Assembly (NCBI RefSeq): GCF_019297835.1
Contig: NZ_CP079203.1
Coordinates: forward strand, 469,001-533,000
From: Sphingomonas sanguinis
GTDB lineage: Bacteria; Pseudomonadota; Alphaproteobacteria; Sphingomonadales; Sphingomonadaceae
Length of the DNA stretch: 64,000 bases
Reading direction: 5' to 3'
Part shown: piece after piece, positions 17,315-25,388 of the stretch
How positions within the stretch are numbered: the first letter of the stretch is position 1
Layout: each line of letters starts with the position of its first letter
Notes under the pieces: model-generated
Told to the model about the DNA's origin: nothing
Database searches by the model: none
The model's input: only the letters and a program-made list of their open reading frames with translations
Made by a program: the position numbers and the translations under genes

Positions 17315-18625
17315 TCAGGCAGGCTCGACGGAAACGTCGCCGCAGGCGCGGTGCAGGAGTAACGCCAGCCAGGCCGAGACCAGGCACATGCCCGCCACGA
17401 CGAACAGCATGTCGGAGGACGACACGCCAGCTGCGCTGATCGCAAAGGCCAGCACCGATCCGATCGTCATCGCGAAACAGTTGACGATGTTGTTCGCCGC
17501 CACGGTCCGCGCGGTCTGGTCCTTTTCGACCGTCGTGGTCAGGAAGGCATAGAGCGGTACCACGAACATGCCCCCGGTCGTGGCGATCGCCAGCAGCGTG
17601 GCGAGGATACCGATCGCGCGCGGCTCGGCCAGGAAGGCCTGCCAGCTATACAGGCCGCCGCCCGCCGCCGGGGTCCAGTTGCGGCACAGGAACGAGAACA
17701 GCACGACGAACGCGCCCATCGCGATCACCGACATCGGCGAATAGCGCGCCGAAATCTCGCCCTTCAACATCGTGTTGATGACCACCGACCCGATCGCGAC
17801 GCCGATCGAGAAGATCGCGATCGCCAGGCTGGCCACTTCCTTGTCCGCCGTCAGGACATTCTTCACCAGCGGCGGGAAGATGATGATGAGGACCGCGCCG
17901 ATCGTCCAGAAGAAGCTGATCGCGATGATCGCCAGGAACAGGCGGCGGATGTGCAGCGTCGCCGAGATCAGTCGCCACGACGCGGTGAACGGATTGTAGT
18001 TGAGCTTCAGCGGCGGTCCCTCGCGCGGGGCGGGGGGGACCTGCCGCCCCAGGAACCAGCCGATCCCGGCGACCACCAGCACGCCGATCGCTGCCGCCTC
18101 GATGGGAATCCAGCCCGCCGCGACCGTGCCGAGCAGGATCGCCAGATAGGTCCCCGCCTCGACCAGGCCGGTGCCGCCCAGAATGTCTTCAGGTTCCAGA
18201 TGCTGCGGAAGGATGGCGTATTTGATCGGCCCGAAAAAGGTCGAATGTACGCCCAGTGCCAGCACCGTGCCGAGCATCAGCGCCAGCCCGGCCGTGGTAT
18301 ATCCCGCCTTGGCGATCAGCAGGCCGCCCGCGCCCACCAGCATGATGCCGATCTCGACCGTTTTGACGATGCGGATGATCCGCGCCTTGTCATGGCTGTC
18401 CGCCAATTGGCCGGACAAAGCCGACAGGAAGACGAAGGGCAGGATGGCGGCGCCGGTCGCGGCGCAGTTGAAATAGAATTCGGAATGGGGGTCGGTGAAA
18501 ATCGCATAGGTCGCGAACAGCACCATCGACGTCTTGAACAGATTGTCGTTGAAAGCGCCGAGAAACTGGGTGGCAAACAGCGGCAGAAAGCGTCGCTGTT
18601 TGAGAAGCCCGAGGGCATTGAGCAT
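17315..18625 (-). CDS. MFS transporter, LplT-like (putative lysophospholipid transporter)
   Basis: Twelve-helix major facilitator, 436 residues. The opening RRFLPLFATQFLGAFNDNLFK is the signature of the LplT group that flips lysophospholipids or acts in the 2-acyl-GPE cycle. Other supporting stretches: GQLADSHDKARIIRIVK in the loop between helices 2 and 3, and GTVLALGVHSTFFGPIKYAILP, QHLEPEDILGGTGLVEAGTY, which are typical of LplT. No acyltransferase domain is fused, unlike some homologues. It is transcribed away from pgsA, a phospholipid gene, which agrees with a lipid role. Substrate is inferred from family only. Confidence 0.85.
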   Translation of the reverse strand: MLNALGLLKQRRFLPLFATQFLGAFNDNLFKTSMVLFATYAIFTDPHSEFYFNCAATGAAILPFVFLSALSGQLADSHDKARIIRIVKTVEIGIMLVGAGGLLIAKAGYTTAGLALMLGTVLALGVHSTFFGPIKYAILPQHLEPEDILGGTGLVEAGTYLAILLGTVAAGWIPIEAAAIGVLVVAGIGWFLGRQVPPAPREGPPLKLNYNPFTASWRLISATLHIRRLFLAIIAISFFWTIGAVLIIIFPPLVKNVLTADKEVASLAIAIFSIGVAIGSVVINTMLKGEISARYSPMSVIAMGAFVVLFSFLCRNWTPAAGGGLYSWQAFLAEPRAIGILATLLAIATTGGMFVVPLYAFLTTTVEKDQTARTVAANNIVNCFAMTIGSVLAFAISAAGVSSSDMLFVVAGMCLVSAWLALLLHRACGDVSVEPA

Positions 18626-18739
18626 AACGAAAAATGGCCCGATCGTGGCAACAGGATGACACCAACATAGCTATGCGTACCCGTATCGCCAACCGCTTAA
18701 AGCGGTTTGTCATGGGCGAACGAGCGGTTAGAAGGCGAC

Positions 18740-19294
18740 ATGCTGACGCTGCCCAACCTGTTAACGCTCTCGCGAATCCTGGCCGTGCCGTTGCTGGCGG
18801 GGCTGTTGTGGCAACCCGAATGGGCGCTGGGCTATGGCATCGCTTTCGCGCTCTACTGCCTGATGGGCATTACCGACTATTTCGACGGTTATCTCGCCCG
18901 CGCGCAGGGGGCGGTGTCGAAGCTGGGCGTCTTCCTCGATCCCATCGCCGACAAGATCATGGTCGCCTCGGTCATCCTGGTGCTGGTCGCGGTGCAGGTG
19001 CTGAGCGGGCTGAGCGTGGTCGCGGGCCTCGTCATCCTGCTGCGCGAGATCGCGGTGTCGGGGCTTCGTGAGTTTCTGGCGCAGTTGCAGGTGTCGGTGC
19101 CCGTATCGCGGCTGGCCAAGTGGAAGACGACGCTGCAACTCATCGCGTTGGGCGGCCTGATCCTGGGCGGCGCGCTGCCCGGTTGGCCGTGGCTGCACGA
19201 GGCGGCGCTGGCGGCGCTCTGGGCGGCGGCGGTGCTGACCCTCGTGACCGGATGGGACTATCTGCGCGTCGGCCTCAAGCACATGGATAGCTGA
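18740..19294 (+). CDS. pgsA: CDP-diacylglycerol--glycerol-3-phosphate 3-phosphatidyltransferase
   Basis: Inner-membrane enzyme making phosphatidylglycerol phosphate, the committed step to phosphatidylglycerol and cardiolipin. The 184-residue product from ATG 18740 (GAAGG upstream) starts with the PgsA-typical LTLPNLLTLSRILAVPLL and carries the full CDP-alcohol phosphotransferase motif D-x2-DG-x2-AR-x8-G-x3-D-x3-D in DYFDGYLARAQGAVSKLGVF-LDPIAD. A frame-compatible ATG at 18707 would add 11 unlikely residues. The stop overlaps the moaD start by one base, so pgsA, moaD and moaE form one transcript. Confidence 0.95.
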   Translation: MLTLPNLLTLSRILAVPLLAGLLWQPEWALGYGIAFALYCLMGITDYFDGYLARAQGAVSKLGVFLDPIADKIMVASVILVLVAVQVLSGLSVVAGLVILLREIAVSGLREFLAQLQVSVPVSRLAKWKTTLQLIALGGLILGGALPGWPWLHEAALAALWAAAVLTLVTGWDYLRVGLKHMDS

Positions 19295-19551
19295 TGACGT
19301 TGACGATCCTGTATTTCGCCTGGGTGCGCGAGCGCATCGGGCAGGCCGAAGAAACGGTGACGTTGCCCGACCATGTGGCGACGGTTGCCGATCTGGTGGC
19401 GTGGTTGGCGACGCGTGGCGGCGGCTATGCGGAGGCGATGGCGGCGCCCGAGCGGCTGCGGGCGGCGGTGGACCAGAATTTCGTCCCCCTCGATACGCCC
19501 ATCGGCAACGCCCGTGAGGTTGCGATCTTCCCGCCGGTGACGGGCGGATGA
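19294..19551 (+). CDS. moaD: Molybdopterin synthase sulfur carrier subunit
   Basis: Ubiquitin-fold sulfur carrier of 85 residues that, as a C-terminal thiocarboxylate, donates sulfur for molybdopterin. Seen: beta-grasp pattern starting LTILYFAWVRERIG, the NQNFVPLDTPI-like middle (DQNFVPLDTPIGNAREVAIF) and the essential terminal PPVTGG. It overlaps pgsA by one base and moaE by four bases (ATGA). Together with moaE it forms the synthase heterotetramer. The other cofactor genes (moaA, moaC, moeB) are not in the window. Confidence 0.95.
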   Translation: MTLTILYFAWVRERIGQAEETVTLPDHVATVADLVAWLATRGGGYAEAMAAPERLRAAVDQNFVPLDTPIGNAREVAIFPPVTGG

Positions 19552-19988
19552 TCCGGATTCTCGTTTCGGTCGCCCCCATCGACCTTGCCGACGAAATGGC
19601 AAGGATCGAGGGGCAGGATGTCGGCGCGGTGGCTAGCTTTTGTGGGCTGGTCCGTGCCGATGACGGCGTGGATACCCTTGAACTCGAACATTATCCGGGC
19701 GCGACCGAGGCTGCGTTGGACCGGATCGCGCGCGAAGCCGTCGAGCGCTGGTCGCTGCAGGCCGCGACGATCATCCACCGGGTCGGCCCGATGCGGCCGG
19801 GCGAGCGGATCGTGCTGGTGCTGGCCGCGGCCCCCCATCGTCGGGATGCGCTGGACGCTTGCGCCTATCTTATCGATCGTCTGAAGACCGATGCGCCCTT
19901 CTGGAAGCGTGAGACGCGGGGGGATGACGCCCGCTGGGTCGAGGCGCGCAAGAGCGACACGGCCGCCGCCGAACGCTGGACCGCATAG
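19548..19988 (+). CDS. moaE: Molybdopterin synthase catalytic subunit
   Basis: Large subunit of molybdopterin synthase (146 residues), which adds two sulfurs to cyclic pyranopterin. Family features: VGAVASFCGLVR near residue 25, LELEHYPGATEAALDRIARE, the HRVGPMRPGERIVLVLAAAPHR stretch (in parts HRVGPMRPGE and VLVLAAAPHR), and the C-terminal catalytic lysines in LKTDAPFWKRE. The last residues are a short Ala/Arg tail. Translationally coupled to moaD and followed by a hairpin terminator shared with the convergent fasciclin gene. Confidence 0.95.
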   Translation: MIRILVSVAPIDLADEMARIEGQDVGAVASFCGLVRADDGVDTLELEHYPGATEAALDRIAREAVERWSLQAATIIHRVGPMRPGERIVLVLAAAPHRRDALDACAYLIDRLKTDAPFWKRETRGDDARWVEARKSDTAAAERWTA

Positions 19989-19990
19989 AA

Positions 19991-20016
19991 AAAGGCGAGG
20001 CCGAAGCCCCGCCTTT
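19991..20016. terminator. Bidirectional terminator between moaE and fasciclin gene
   Basis: Stem AAAGGCG / CGCCTTT with inner GG/CC pairs and loop, flanked by A-run on the left and T-run on the right, so usable from both convergent genes. Confidence 0.65.
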
Positions 20017-20039
20017 CCCTGTTTCGACCAATTTGCGGT

Positions 20040-20657
20040 TTAGCCGATCTTCGGCACGTTGATGCCATTGGTCAGGTGCACGACGCCGTTTGTGGCATCG
20101 ACATCGGCCTTGTCGACATAGGCTTTCTGGCCGTTCACGTCGGTCAGCATGATGTTGCCGTTCGGGCCGAGCTGCGCGGTCAGCGGCTGCCCTGCCAGCG
20201 TGGTCAGCGTAGCGGTGCCGTTACCCGCCGTGATCTGAGCCTTGAGTTGCTCGGCGGTCAGCTTGCCCGGTACGACATGGTATTTCAGGATCGTCGCCAG
20301 CGTCGCCTTGGCTTCCGGCTTGCTGAGCGTGTCGAGCGCGCCCGGCGGCATACGGCTGAACGCTTCGTTGCTGGGGGCGAAGACAGTGAAGGGGCCGGGG
20401 CCGGACAGGTCGGCGGTCAGGCCGGCCGCCGTGACGAGCTTGGCCAGCGTGCTGCGATCCGGGGTTGCGGCGAGGACCTGAACGATCGTGCCGGTCGCGG
20501 CCGGCGTTGCGGTCGTCGGCGCGGCAGGGGCCGTCTGGGCTGGTGCAGCCTGGGTGGGCGCCGTCGGCGCAGGCGCAGTCGGCGCGGTCTGGGCAACGGC
20601 GGCGCCCGCGCCCGTCAGGGCGGTGGCGGACAGAAGGATGGCAAAGGTCTTCAACAT
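20040..20657 (-). CDS. Secreted fasciclin-domain protein
   Basis: 205-residue exported protein with one fasciclin (FAS1) domain. The ATG at 20657 starts a clear signal peptide (FAILLSATALTGAGAAVAQ); the longer in-frame start at 20771 would hide it. After cleavage comes a low-complexity Ala/Pro/Thr/Gln linker of about 35 residues, then FAS1 motifs: TLAKLVTAAGLTADLSGPGP, FTVFAPSNEAFSRMPPG, LKYHVVPGKLT, and the end GVVHLTNGINVPKIG. FAS1 domains mediate adhesion or protein contact in the envelope. It lies 114 bases downstream of a paralogous lipoprotein gene in the same direction. Confidence 0.9.
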   Translation of the reverse strand: MLKTFAILLSATALTGAGAAVAQTAPTAPAPTAPTQAAPAQTAPAAPTTATPAATGTIVQVLAATPDRSTLAKLVTAAGLTADLSGPGPFTVFAPSNEAFSRMPPGALDTLSKPEAKATLATILKYHVVPGKLTAEQLKAQITAGNGTATLTTLAGQPLTAQLGPNGNIMLTDVNGQKAYVDKADVDATNGVVHLTNGINVPKIG

Positions 20658-20771
20658 GAAAAGAATACTCCCGTTCTTCTGGCGGCGGAGCGAAGTCGCG
20701 TCGCACCGCATGGTGAAGGGCAGGCCAACCGTTCCTGAGGCGAAACGGCCGTCCTGCGGGGAGTAACGCAC

Positions 20772-21389
20772 TTAATCCAGTTTTGGTACCAAGACACCGT
20801 TGACGATGTGAATGACGCCGTTCGCCTGTGGCATGTCGCCCGCTTCGATATAGCTCTTGTTGCCGCTGCTGTCGGTGAGCGTGATGACCGATTGGGTCAT
20901 GCTGACGGTTAGCCATTCGCCCTGCACCGTCAGCAGCTTCGCGGTGCCGCCGCCCGCGGCGATCTTTTCCTGAAGATCGGCGATCCCGACGATGCCTGGC
21001 ACCATATGGAAGCGGATCAGCTTGACCAGCGAGTCGCGGTTGGCGGGCTGGAGCAACTGGTCCTGCACGCCGGGCGCCAGCCGGGCGAACGCCTCGTTCG
21101 ACGGTGCGAACAGCGTATAGGGGCCGGGGCCTGCCAGCGTCGTCGCCAGACCCGCTGCCCGGATCGCGGCGACGAGCGAGGAGAGCGAGGGCGTCGCGGT
21201 GGCATTGTCCAGGATCGTCCGCGTCGGCACCATCGGCTGATCGGGCTGGGGCGCCGGGATCGTCACGGCGGGCGTGCTGGACGGGGCCGCAGGGGCCTGC
21301 CGCAGATCTCGCCCGCCTCCGCACGCACTCAACCCGACCAGAGCGAGGAGCGGCAGAACGGCCATCAGCCGCCGAGCATTATGGGTCAT
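20772..21389 (-). CDS. Fasciclin-domain lipoprotein
   Basis: 205-residue paralogue of the next gene. Here the N-terminus is a lipoprotein signal: PLLALVGLSAC puts the lipobox Cys at residue 23, followed by GGG (no Asp at +2, so outer-membrane sorting is likely). A Pro-rich spacer leads to the FAS1 domain with SLVAAIRAAGLATTLAGPGP, YTLFAPSNEAFARLAPG, IRFHMVPGIV and GVIHIVNGVLVPKLD. The two genes look like a tandem duplication that diverged in anchoring: one lipid-anchored, one soluble. Function in adhesion or envelope contact is inferred from the domain. Confidence 0.9.
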   Translation of the reverse strand: MTHNARRLMAVLPLLALVGLSACGGGRDLRQAPAAPSSTPAVTIPAPQPDQPMVPTRTILDNATATPSLSSLVAAIRAAGLATTLAGPGPYTLFAPSNEAFARLAPGVQDQLLQPANRDSLVKLIRFHMVPGIVGIADLQEKIAAGGGTAKLLTVQGEWLTVSMTQSVITLTDSSGNKSYIEAGDMPQANGVIHIVNGVLVPKLD

Positions 21390-21427
21390 GGGCGAAATCT
21401 CCTGATGATGGGATGATATCGAAGGGG

Positions 21428-22330
21428 TCAGGCCGCTTCGGCCAGAACTTGGGCGAGCAGGCGGAAATCCTTTTCCCGCGGGCTGGCGCGACGCCAGACC
21501 AGCGCGATCTTGCGCATCGCATTCTCGGCGTCGAGCGGGCGGGCGGTGATCTGGGTATTGTCGAGTATACCCGAGCGTAGCGCCATTTCGGGCAGCATCG
21601 TCATGCCCAGGCCATTGTCGACCATCTGGACGATGGTGTGGAGCGAGGTGCCCAGCATCGTCGCCTCGGCGCGCAGTTCTGGCCGGTTACAGGCGGCGAG
21701 CGCATGATCCTTCAGACAATGACCGTCCTCCAGCAACAGCAGCCGGGCCTCATCGATCGCCGAGGCGGGAATCGCGGCGGGCGGCGAGAGATCGTCGTCC
21801 GTCGGGAAGGCGACGAACAGCCGGTCGTCGAAAAGCGGCTCGGCCGTCACCTCGCCACAGGCATAGGGAAGCGCCAGCAGCACGCAGTCGGTCCGCCCAT
21901 TATGGAGGCGCTCGCAGGCGGGGCCACTTGGTTCCTCGCGCAGGAACAGCTTCAGGTCGGGATAGTCCCGGCGCAGGCGCGGCAGGATACGGGGCAGCAT
22001 GAACGGCGCGATGGTCGGGATCACCGACATGCGCATCTCGCCCGACAGCGGCCGCCCGGCCGCGCGCGCCATATCGCCCAGCTCGTCCGCTTCGCGCAAC
22101 ACGCGGCGCGCCTTGTCTGCGATCCGCTCGCCCAGCGGGGTGAAGCGCACGACTCGCCGAGTCCGCTCGACGAGCGTCACGCCGATCAGCGTTTCCAGCT
22201 CGCGAAGGCCCGCCGACAGGGTGGATTGCGTAACGAAACACGCGTCCGCCGCCCGGCCGAAATGGCCGTGGTCCTGCAAGGCCACGAGATATTGTAACTG
22301 TTTCAACGTAGGTAGGTAGGTCGCGGCCAT
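21428..22330 (-). CDS. oxyR: Hydrogen peroxide-inducible LysR regulator OxyR
   Basis: LysR-type peroxide sensor, 300 residues from ATG 22330. N-terminal winged helix (LKQLQYLVALQDHGHFGRAA, FVTQSTLSAGLRELE), then the effector domain. The diagnostic pair of redox cysteines is present: HCLKDHALAAC, residues about 205 and 214, nine apart as in E. coli OxyR (C199/C208). It is divergent from ahpC across 152 bases, the classic arrangement for peroxide-induced peroxiredoxin. It should activate ahpC-ahpD when the disulfide forms. An in-frame start at 22393 would extend into the shared promoter and is less likely. Confidence 0.95.
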   Translation of the reverse strand: MAATYLPTLKQLQYLVALQDHGHFGRAADACFVTQSTLSAGLRELETLIGVTLVERTRRVVRFTPLGERIADKARRVLREADELGDMARAAGRPLSGEMRMSVIPTIAPFMLPRILPRLRRDYPDLKLFLREEPSGPACERLHNGRTDCVLLALPYACGEVTAEPLFDDRLFVAFPTDDDLSPPAAIPASAIDEARLLLLEDGHCLKDHALAACNRPELRAEATMLGTSLHTIVQMVDNGLGMTMLPEMALRSGILDNTQITARPLDAENAMRKIALVWRRASPREKDFRLLAQVLAEAA

Positions 22331-22482
22331 TGATCGTCTCAGTCGATTGCGCTGTGACAAATAGCTTGTTGGATCAAAGGCGCCAGTCCCCATATCTGTC
22401 GCGGCAACGAATACAGGCGGTCCACCGCCGATCGTGAGAGGATGGCTGAAGCCCGATTTTTTTAGAATGGAGGCTCATTGCC
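22331..22482. promoter_or_regulatory. oxyR-ahpC divergent promoter region
   Basis: 152 bases between divergent oxyR and ahpC. An ATAG-type half-site lies in GACAAATAGCTTGTTGGATC (near 22360), compatible with part of an OxyR ATAG-N7-CTAT site, but I do not see a full two-repeat operator. GGAGG sits ten bases before the ahpC ATG. Confidence 0.4.
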
Positions 22483-23028
22483 ATGTTGACCGTTGGAGAC
22501 AAGCTCCCCGCATTCACCGTTCCCGTCCAGCAGGGCACCAACGCGCTGCCCGCCGGCGAGACGATCAGCGACACCTCCTATGAGGGCAAGTGGAAGGTCC
22601 TGTTCTACTGGCCGAAGGACTTCACCTTCGTCTGCCCGACCGAAATCGTGGGCTATTCCGAGCTGAAGAGCGATTTCGAGGATCGCGACGCCGTGCTGAT
22701 CGGCGCGTCGACCGACACCGCGCATGTCCACCTGGCATGGCGCAAGTCGGACCCGGATCTGGCCGCGGCCGATTTCCCCTGGATCGCCGACAATGGCCGC
22801 GTCCTGGCCGATGCGCTGGGCATCGTCGACAAGAATGAGCATGTCGCGTACCGCGCGACCTTCATCATCGACCCCGACAATGTCATCCAGCATGTCACGA
22901 TCAACGGCCTGAACGTCGGCCGTAACCCGGCCGAAACGCTGCGTGTCCTCGACGCGCTGCAGACCGACGAGCTGTGCCCGTGCAACTGGAACAAGGGCGA
23001 CGACGTCCTCCAGCTCGCCGCCGAGTAA
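22483..23028 (+). CDS. ahpC: Alkyl hydroperoxide reductase peroxiredoxin AhpC
   Basis: Typical 2-Cys peroxiredoxin of the AhpC/AhpE-like alphaproteobacterial group, 181 residues. The peroxidatic cysteine is C51 in FTFVCPTEIVGYSEL; the resolving cysteine is in LCPCNWNKGDDVL near the C-terminus (C165, with a second Cys at 167). It reduces hydrogen peroxide and organic peroxides in the cytosol. No AhpF follows; instead ahpD is next, so reduction of AhpC probably runs through AhpD with a dihydrolipoamide system, as in mycobacteria. That electron route is inference from gene order. Confidence 0.96.
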   Translation: MLTVGDKLPAFTVPVQQGTNALPAGETISDTSYEGKWKVLFYWPKDFTFVCPTEIVGYSELKSDFEDRDAVLIGASTDTAHVHLAWRKSDPDLAAADFPWIADNGRVLADALGIVDKNEHVAYRATFIIDPDNVIQHVTINGLNVGRNPAETLRVLDALQTDELCPCNWNKGDDVLQLAAE

Positions 23029-23071
23029 TCCTGTCGTCCGGGGGCGGCGACGTCCCCGGGCCCACCATTTC

Positions 23072-23129
23072 CGACGCCCCGGCGAGGGTCGCTGATCGCG
23101 TGCGGTCGGTGGCCCGGACTGGGGCGTCG
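23072..23129 (+). other. Inverted repeat in the ahpC-ahpD spacer
   Basis: Perfect 9-base arms CGACGCCCC (23072-23080) and GGGGCGTCG (23121-23129) enclose 40 bases; another short hairpin CCGGGG/CCCCGG precedes them around 23040-23058. The 123-base spacer is thus strongly structured and could lower ahpD expression relative to ahpC or protect the ahpC message. Inference only. Confidence 0.4.
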
Positions 23130-23151
23130 TTTATCCGGAGCAATCCCTTTC

Positions 23152-23673
23152 ATGTCGCTCAAGGAATTTGCCGGGCAGCTGCCCGACTTCGCCAAGGACA
23201 TCCGCCTCAACGTCGGCTCGCTGCTGAACGAGCCGGTGCTGAACGATCAGCGCAAGTACGGCCTGCTGCTCGCCTGTGCGCATGGCACCGGCCACAAGCC
23301 ACTGGTCGAGGCCGCCGAGGCGGAATGCGCCCCCAAGCTGTCGCCCGAGGCCGCCAATGCGGCGCGCGCGGCGGCAGCGGTGATGGCGATGAACAATGTC
23401 TATTACCGCTTCACCCACTTGGCCGGGAACCAAGAATATCGCAACATGCCCGCCAAGCTGCGCATGAACGTGATCGGCGCACCGGGCATCGACAAGATCG
23501 ATTTCGAGCTGTTCAGCCTGGCCGTATCGGCGATCAACGGCTGCGGCATGTGCATCGACGCGCATGAGGCGGTGCTGAAGAAAGCCGGCGCGTCGGCCGA
23601 GGTCATCCAGACGGCCGTTCGCATCGCAGCGGTGATGCAGGCCGTGGCGACCGTTCACTCGGCGATCGCGTAA
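23152..23673 (+). CDS. ahpD: Alkyl hydroperoxidase AhpD
   Basis: 173-residue AhpD-like enzyme. The carboxymuconolactone-decarboxylase fold is marked by INGCGMCIDAHE, with C131 and C134 as the redox pair and H138 as the proton relay. In characterised relatives it transfers electrons from lipoylated E2 protein to AhpC. It follows ahpC by 123 structured bases and is followed by a repeat element before the convergent TSUP gene. Likely under OxyR together with ahpC. Confidence 0.95.
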   Translation: MSLKEFAGQLPDFAKDIRLNVGSLLNEPVLNDQRKYGLLLACAHGTGHKPLVEAAEAECAPKLSPEAANAARAAAAVMAMNNVYYRFTHLAGNQEYRNMPAKLRMNVIGAPGIDKIDFELFSLAVSAINGCGMCIDAHEAVLKKAGASAEVIQTAVRIAAVMQAVATVHSAIA

Positions 23674-23677
23674 TATT

Positions 23678-23780
23678 CCTCCCCTGTAAGGGGAGGGGGA
23701 CCGCCGCAAAGCGGTGGTGGAGGGGTGTCCCACACCCCTCCGTCAGTCCTACGGACTGCCACCTCCCCTTGCAGGGGAGG
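23678..23780. repeat. REP-like multi-hairpin intergenic element
   Basis: A compact array of five hairpins: CCTCCCCT-gta-AGGGGAGG, an ACCGCCGC/GCGGTGGT stem, a perfect 10-base-pair GGAGGGGTGT-ccc-ACACCCCTCC, CAGTCC-tac-GGACTG, and again CCTCCCCT-tgc-AGGGGAGG. The first and last hairpins have the same arms, so the whole block is a near palindrome. It fills the gap between convergent ahpD and the TSUP gene. Elements of this look are repeated in many sphingomonad genomes (from memory); only one copy is in this window. Confidence 0.75.
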
Positions 23781-23784
23781 AAAA

Positions 23785-24552
23785 TCAGCCCTTGATCGCC
23801 TGATACAGCCCCCAAAGGCTGGTCAACGTCAGGATCACCCCGACAAGCGTCAACAGCATCCGCGCCGGAACCCGCTTGGCGAGCATCGCGCCAAACGGCG
23901 CCGCGCAGATGCCGCCGATCAGCAGCCCGACCGTTGCCATGGTGAAGGCACCCCAGCCGAGCTGGGTGATGAACGTCGCCGAGATGGTCGCCGTCAGAAA
24001 GAATTCGGCGGTGTTGACCGTGCCGATCGTCGTTCTCGGCGCAGCGCCCTGCGCTAGCAGGTTGGACGTGACGACCGGCCCCCAGCCACCGCCGCCCGCC
24101 GCATCCAGAAACCCGCCGAGAAAACCCAGCGGCTCGACGACCTTAGGCTCCCGCGTGGCCGCCTTGTGCCGCCAGGCCCGGATCAGCAGATAGATGCCGA
24201 TGCCGGTCAGATAGGCGAGGATGAAGGGCTTCACCACGGCGGCATCGATGTTGGACAGGACATAGGCGCCCAGCGCCCCGCCGATCACGCCGGGAATCAT
24301 CAACCGCAGGAACAGCCGCCAGTTGACGTTGCGATGGACCGCATGGCTGATCCCGGAGACGGCGGTGGTGAACGTCTCGACGCTGTGCACCCCCGCAGAG
24401 GCGGCGGCGGGCGGCACGCCCAGGCTGATGAGCAATGTGTTGGAGATTACCCCGAAGGCCATGCCCAGCGCGCCGTCGACCACCTGCGCGGCAAAGCCCA
24501 CGGCCACGAACGGCAGGATGTGGATCAGCTCGGTACTGGTCGGGTCCATCAT
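23785..24552 (-). CDS. TSUP (TauE/SafE) family membrane permease
   Basis: 255-residue membrane protein with about eight helices and the two-fold TSUP repeat: FAAQVVDGALGMAFGVISNT in the first half and LGFLGGFLDAAGGGGWGPV with TIGTVNTAEFF in the second, the motifs of sulfite/sulfonate exporter relatives. AGGAGAC precedes the ATG at 24552. It is divergent from cysE, which makes O-acetylserine for cysteine; this suggests a role in transport of a sulfur compound such as sulfite or sulfate. Direction of transport and substrate are not shown by sequence. Confidence 0.9.
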   Translation of the reverse strand: MMDPTSTELIHILPFVAVGFAAQVVDGALGMAFGVISNTLLISLGVPPAAASAGVHSVETFTTAVSGISHAVHRNVNWRLFLRLMIPGVIGGALGAYVLSNIDAAVVKPFILAYLTGIGIYLLIRAWRHKAATREPKVVEPLGFLGGFLDAAGGGGWGPVVTSNLLAQGAAPRTTIGTVNTAEFFLTATISATFITQLGWGAFTMATVGLLIGGICAAPFGAMLAKRVPARMLLTLVGVILTLTSLWGLYQAIKG

Positions 24553-24704
24553 GTCTCCTGTGCTTTATGACCGGCGGCCATGCCGTGTCCCAGGCAACGC
24601 TGCAACCGCGATAGAGTTTGGCCGACCCCAAGCGAAGGCAGGGTCGATCTGGATTTCGCCTGAACCTATGCCTAAATGCGCATATCGCATCTGGGGACAT
24701 GCTC

Positions 24705-25388
24705 ATGCCGAGCCGATTGGCCGCTTATCTCGATTCGATCCGGGCGCGCGATCCCGCTCCGCATTCGCGTGCCGAAATTTTGCTGTACCCCGGTGTCTGG
24801 GCGCTGGCCGGGCACCGGATCGCGCATCGACTTTACAAGTCGCGGGCGTTTTTCCTCGCGCGGCTGGTCAATCACTTCACCCGCTTCCTGACGGCGATCG
24901 ACATTCATCCCGGCGCAAAGATCGGGCGAAACTTCTTCATCGACCATGGCTTCGTGGTGATCGGCGAGACGGCGGAGATCGGCGACGACGTCACCATCTA
25001 TCAGTGCGTGACGCTGGGTGGCACCAGCCCGGACAATGGCGTGGCGGGCAAGCGCCACCCGACGCTGATGGACGGCGCCATCGTCGGATCGGGCGCGCAG
25101 GTTCTGGGGCCGATCACCGTCGGTCCCCGCGCGCGGGTCGGTGCGAATGCGGTCGTCACGCGCGATGTGCCCGAGGGCGCGGTCATGGTCGGCATCCCGG
25201 CGCGCCCGACGATGGTCGAGGGCGGCGCGGCTCCGGAGCCGCGCTTCGTCCCCTATGGCACACCCTGTTCGGAAATCTTCGACCCCCAGACCCAGAAGAT
25301 CGAAATGCTTCGTTGCGAGCTGGAGACGATGCGGCGGCGGCTGGACGCGGCGCTGGCCGAGCGGGGCGACGAGCGCGATCGGGCCTGA
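24705..25388 (+). CDS. cysE: Serine O-acetyltransferase (EpsC/CysE type)
   Basis: Acetylates serine with acetyl-CoA to O-acetylserine, the carbon skeleton for cysteine. Start at ATG 24705, which has GGGGA at proper spacing (ATG 24699 is too close). The 227 residues contain a short helical N-terminus with GVWALAGHRIAHRLY, then left-handed hexapeptide repeats: IDIHPGAKIGRNFFIDHGF, VVIGETAEIGDDVTIYQCVT, LGGTS and KRHPTLMDGAIVGSGAQVLG. The conserved catalytic His/Asp region is in FFIDHG and RHPT. The C-terminus extends into a charged helix (EMLRCELETMRRRLDAAL). Overlaps the DUF2794 gene by one base. Confidence 0.94.
   Translation: MPSRLAAYLDSIRARDPAPHSRAEILLYPGVWALAGHRIAHRLYKSRAFFLARLVNHFTRFLTAIDIHPGAKIGRNFFIDHGFVVIGETAEIGDDVTIYQCVTLGGTSPDNGVAGKRHPTLMDGAIVGSGAQVLGPITVGPRARVGANAVVTRDVPEGAVMVGIPARPTMVEGGAAPEPRFVPYGTPCSEIFDPQTQKIEMLRCELETMRRRLDAALAERGDERDRA

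Noticed and set aside
22350..22380. A complete OxyR operator between oxyR and ahpC
   Set aside because: Only one ATAG-type half-site is visible; the second ATAG/CTAT elements are missing, so only the region is annotated.
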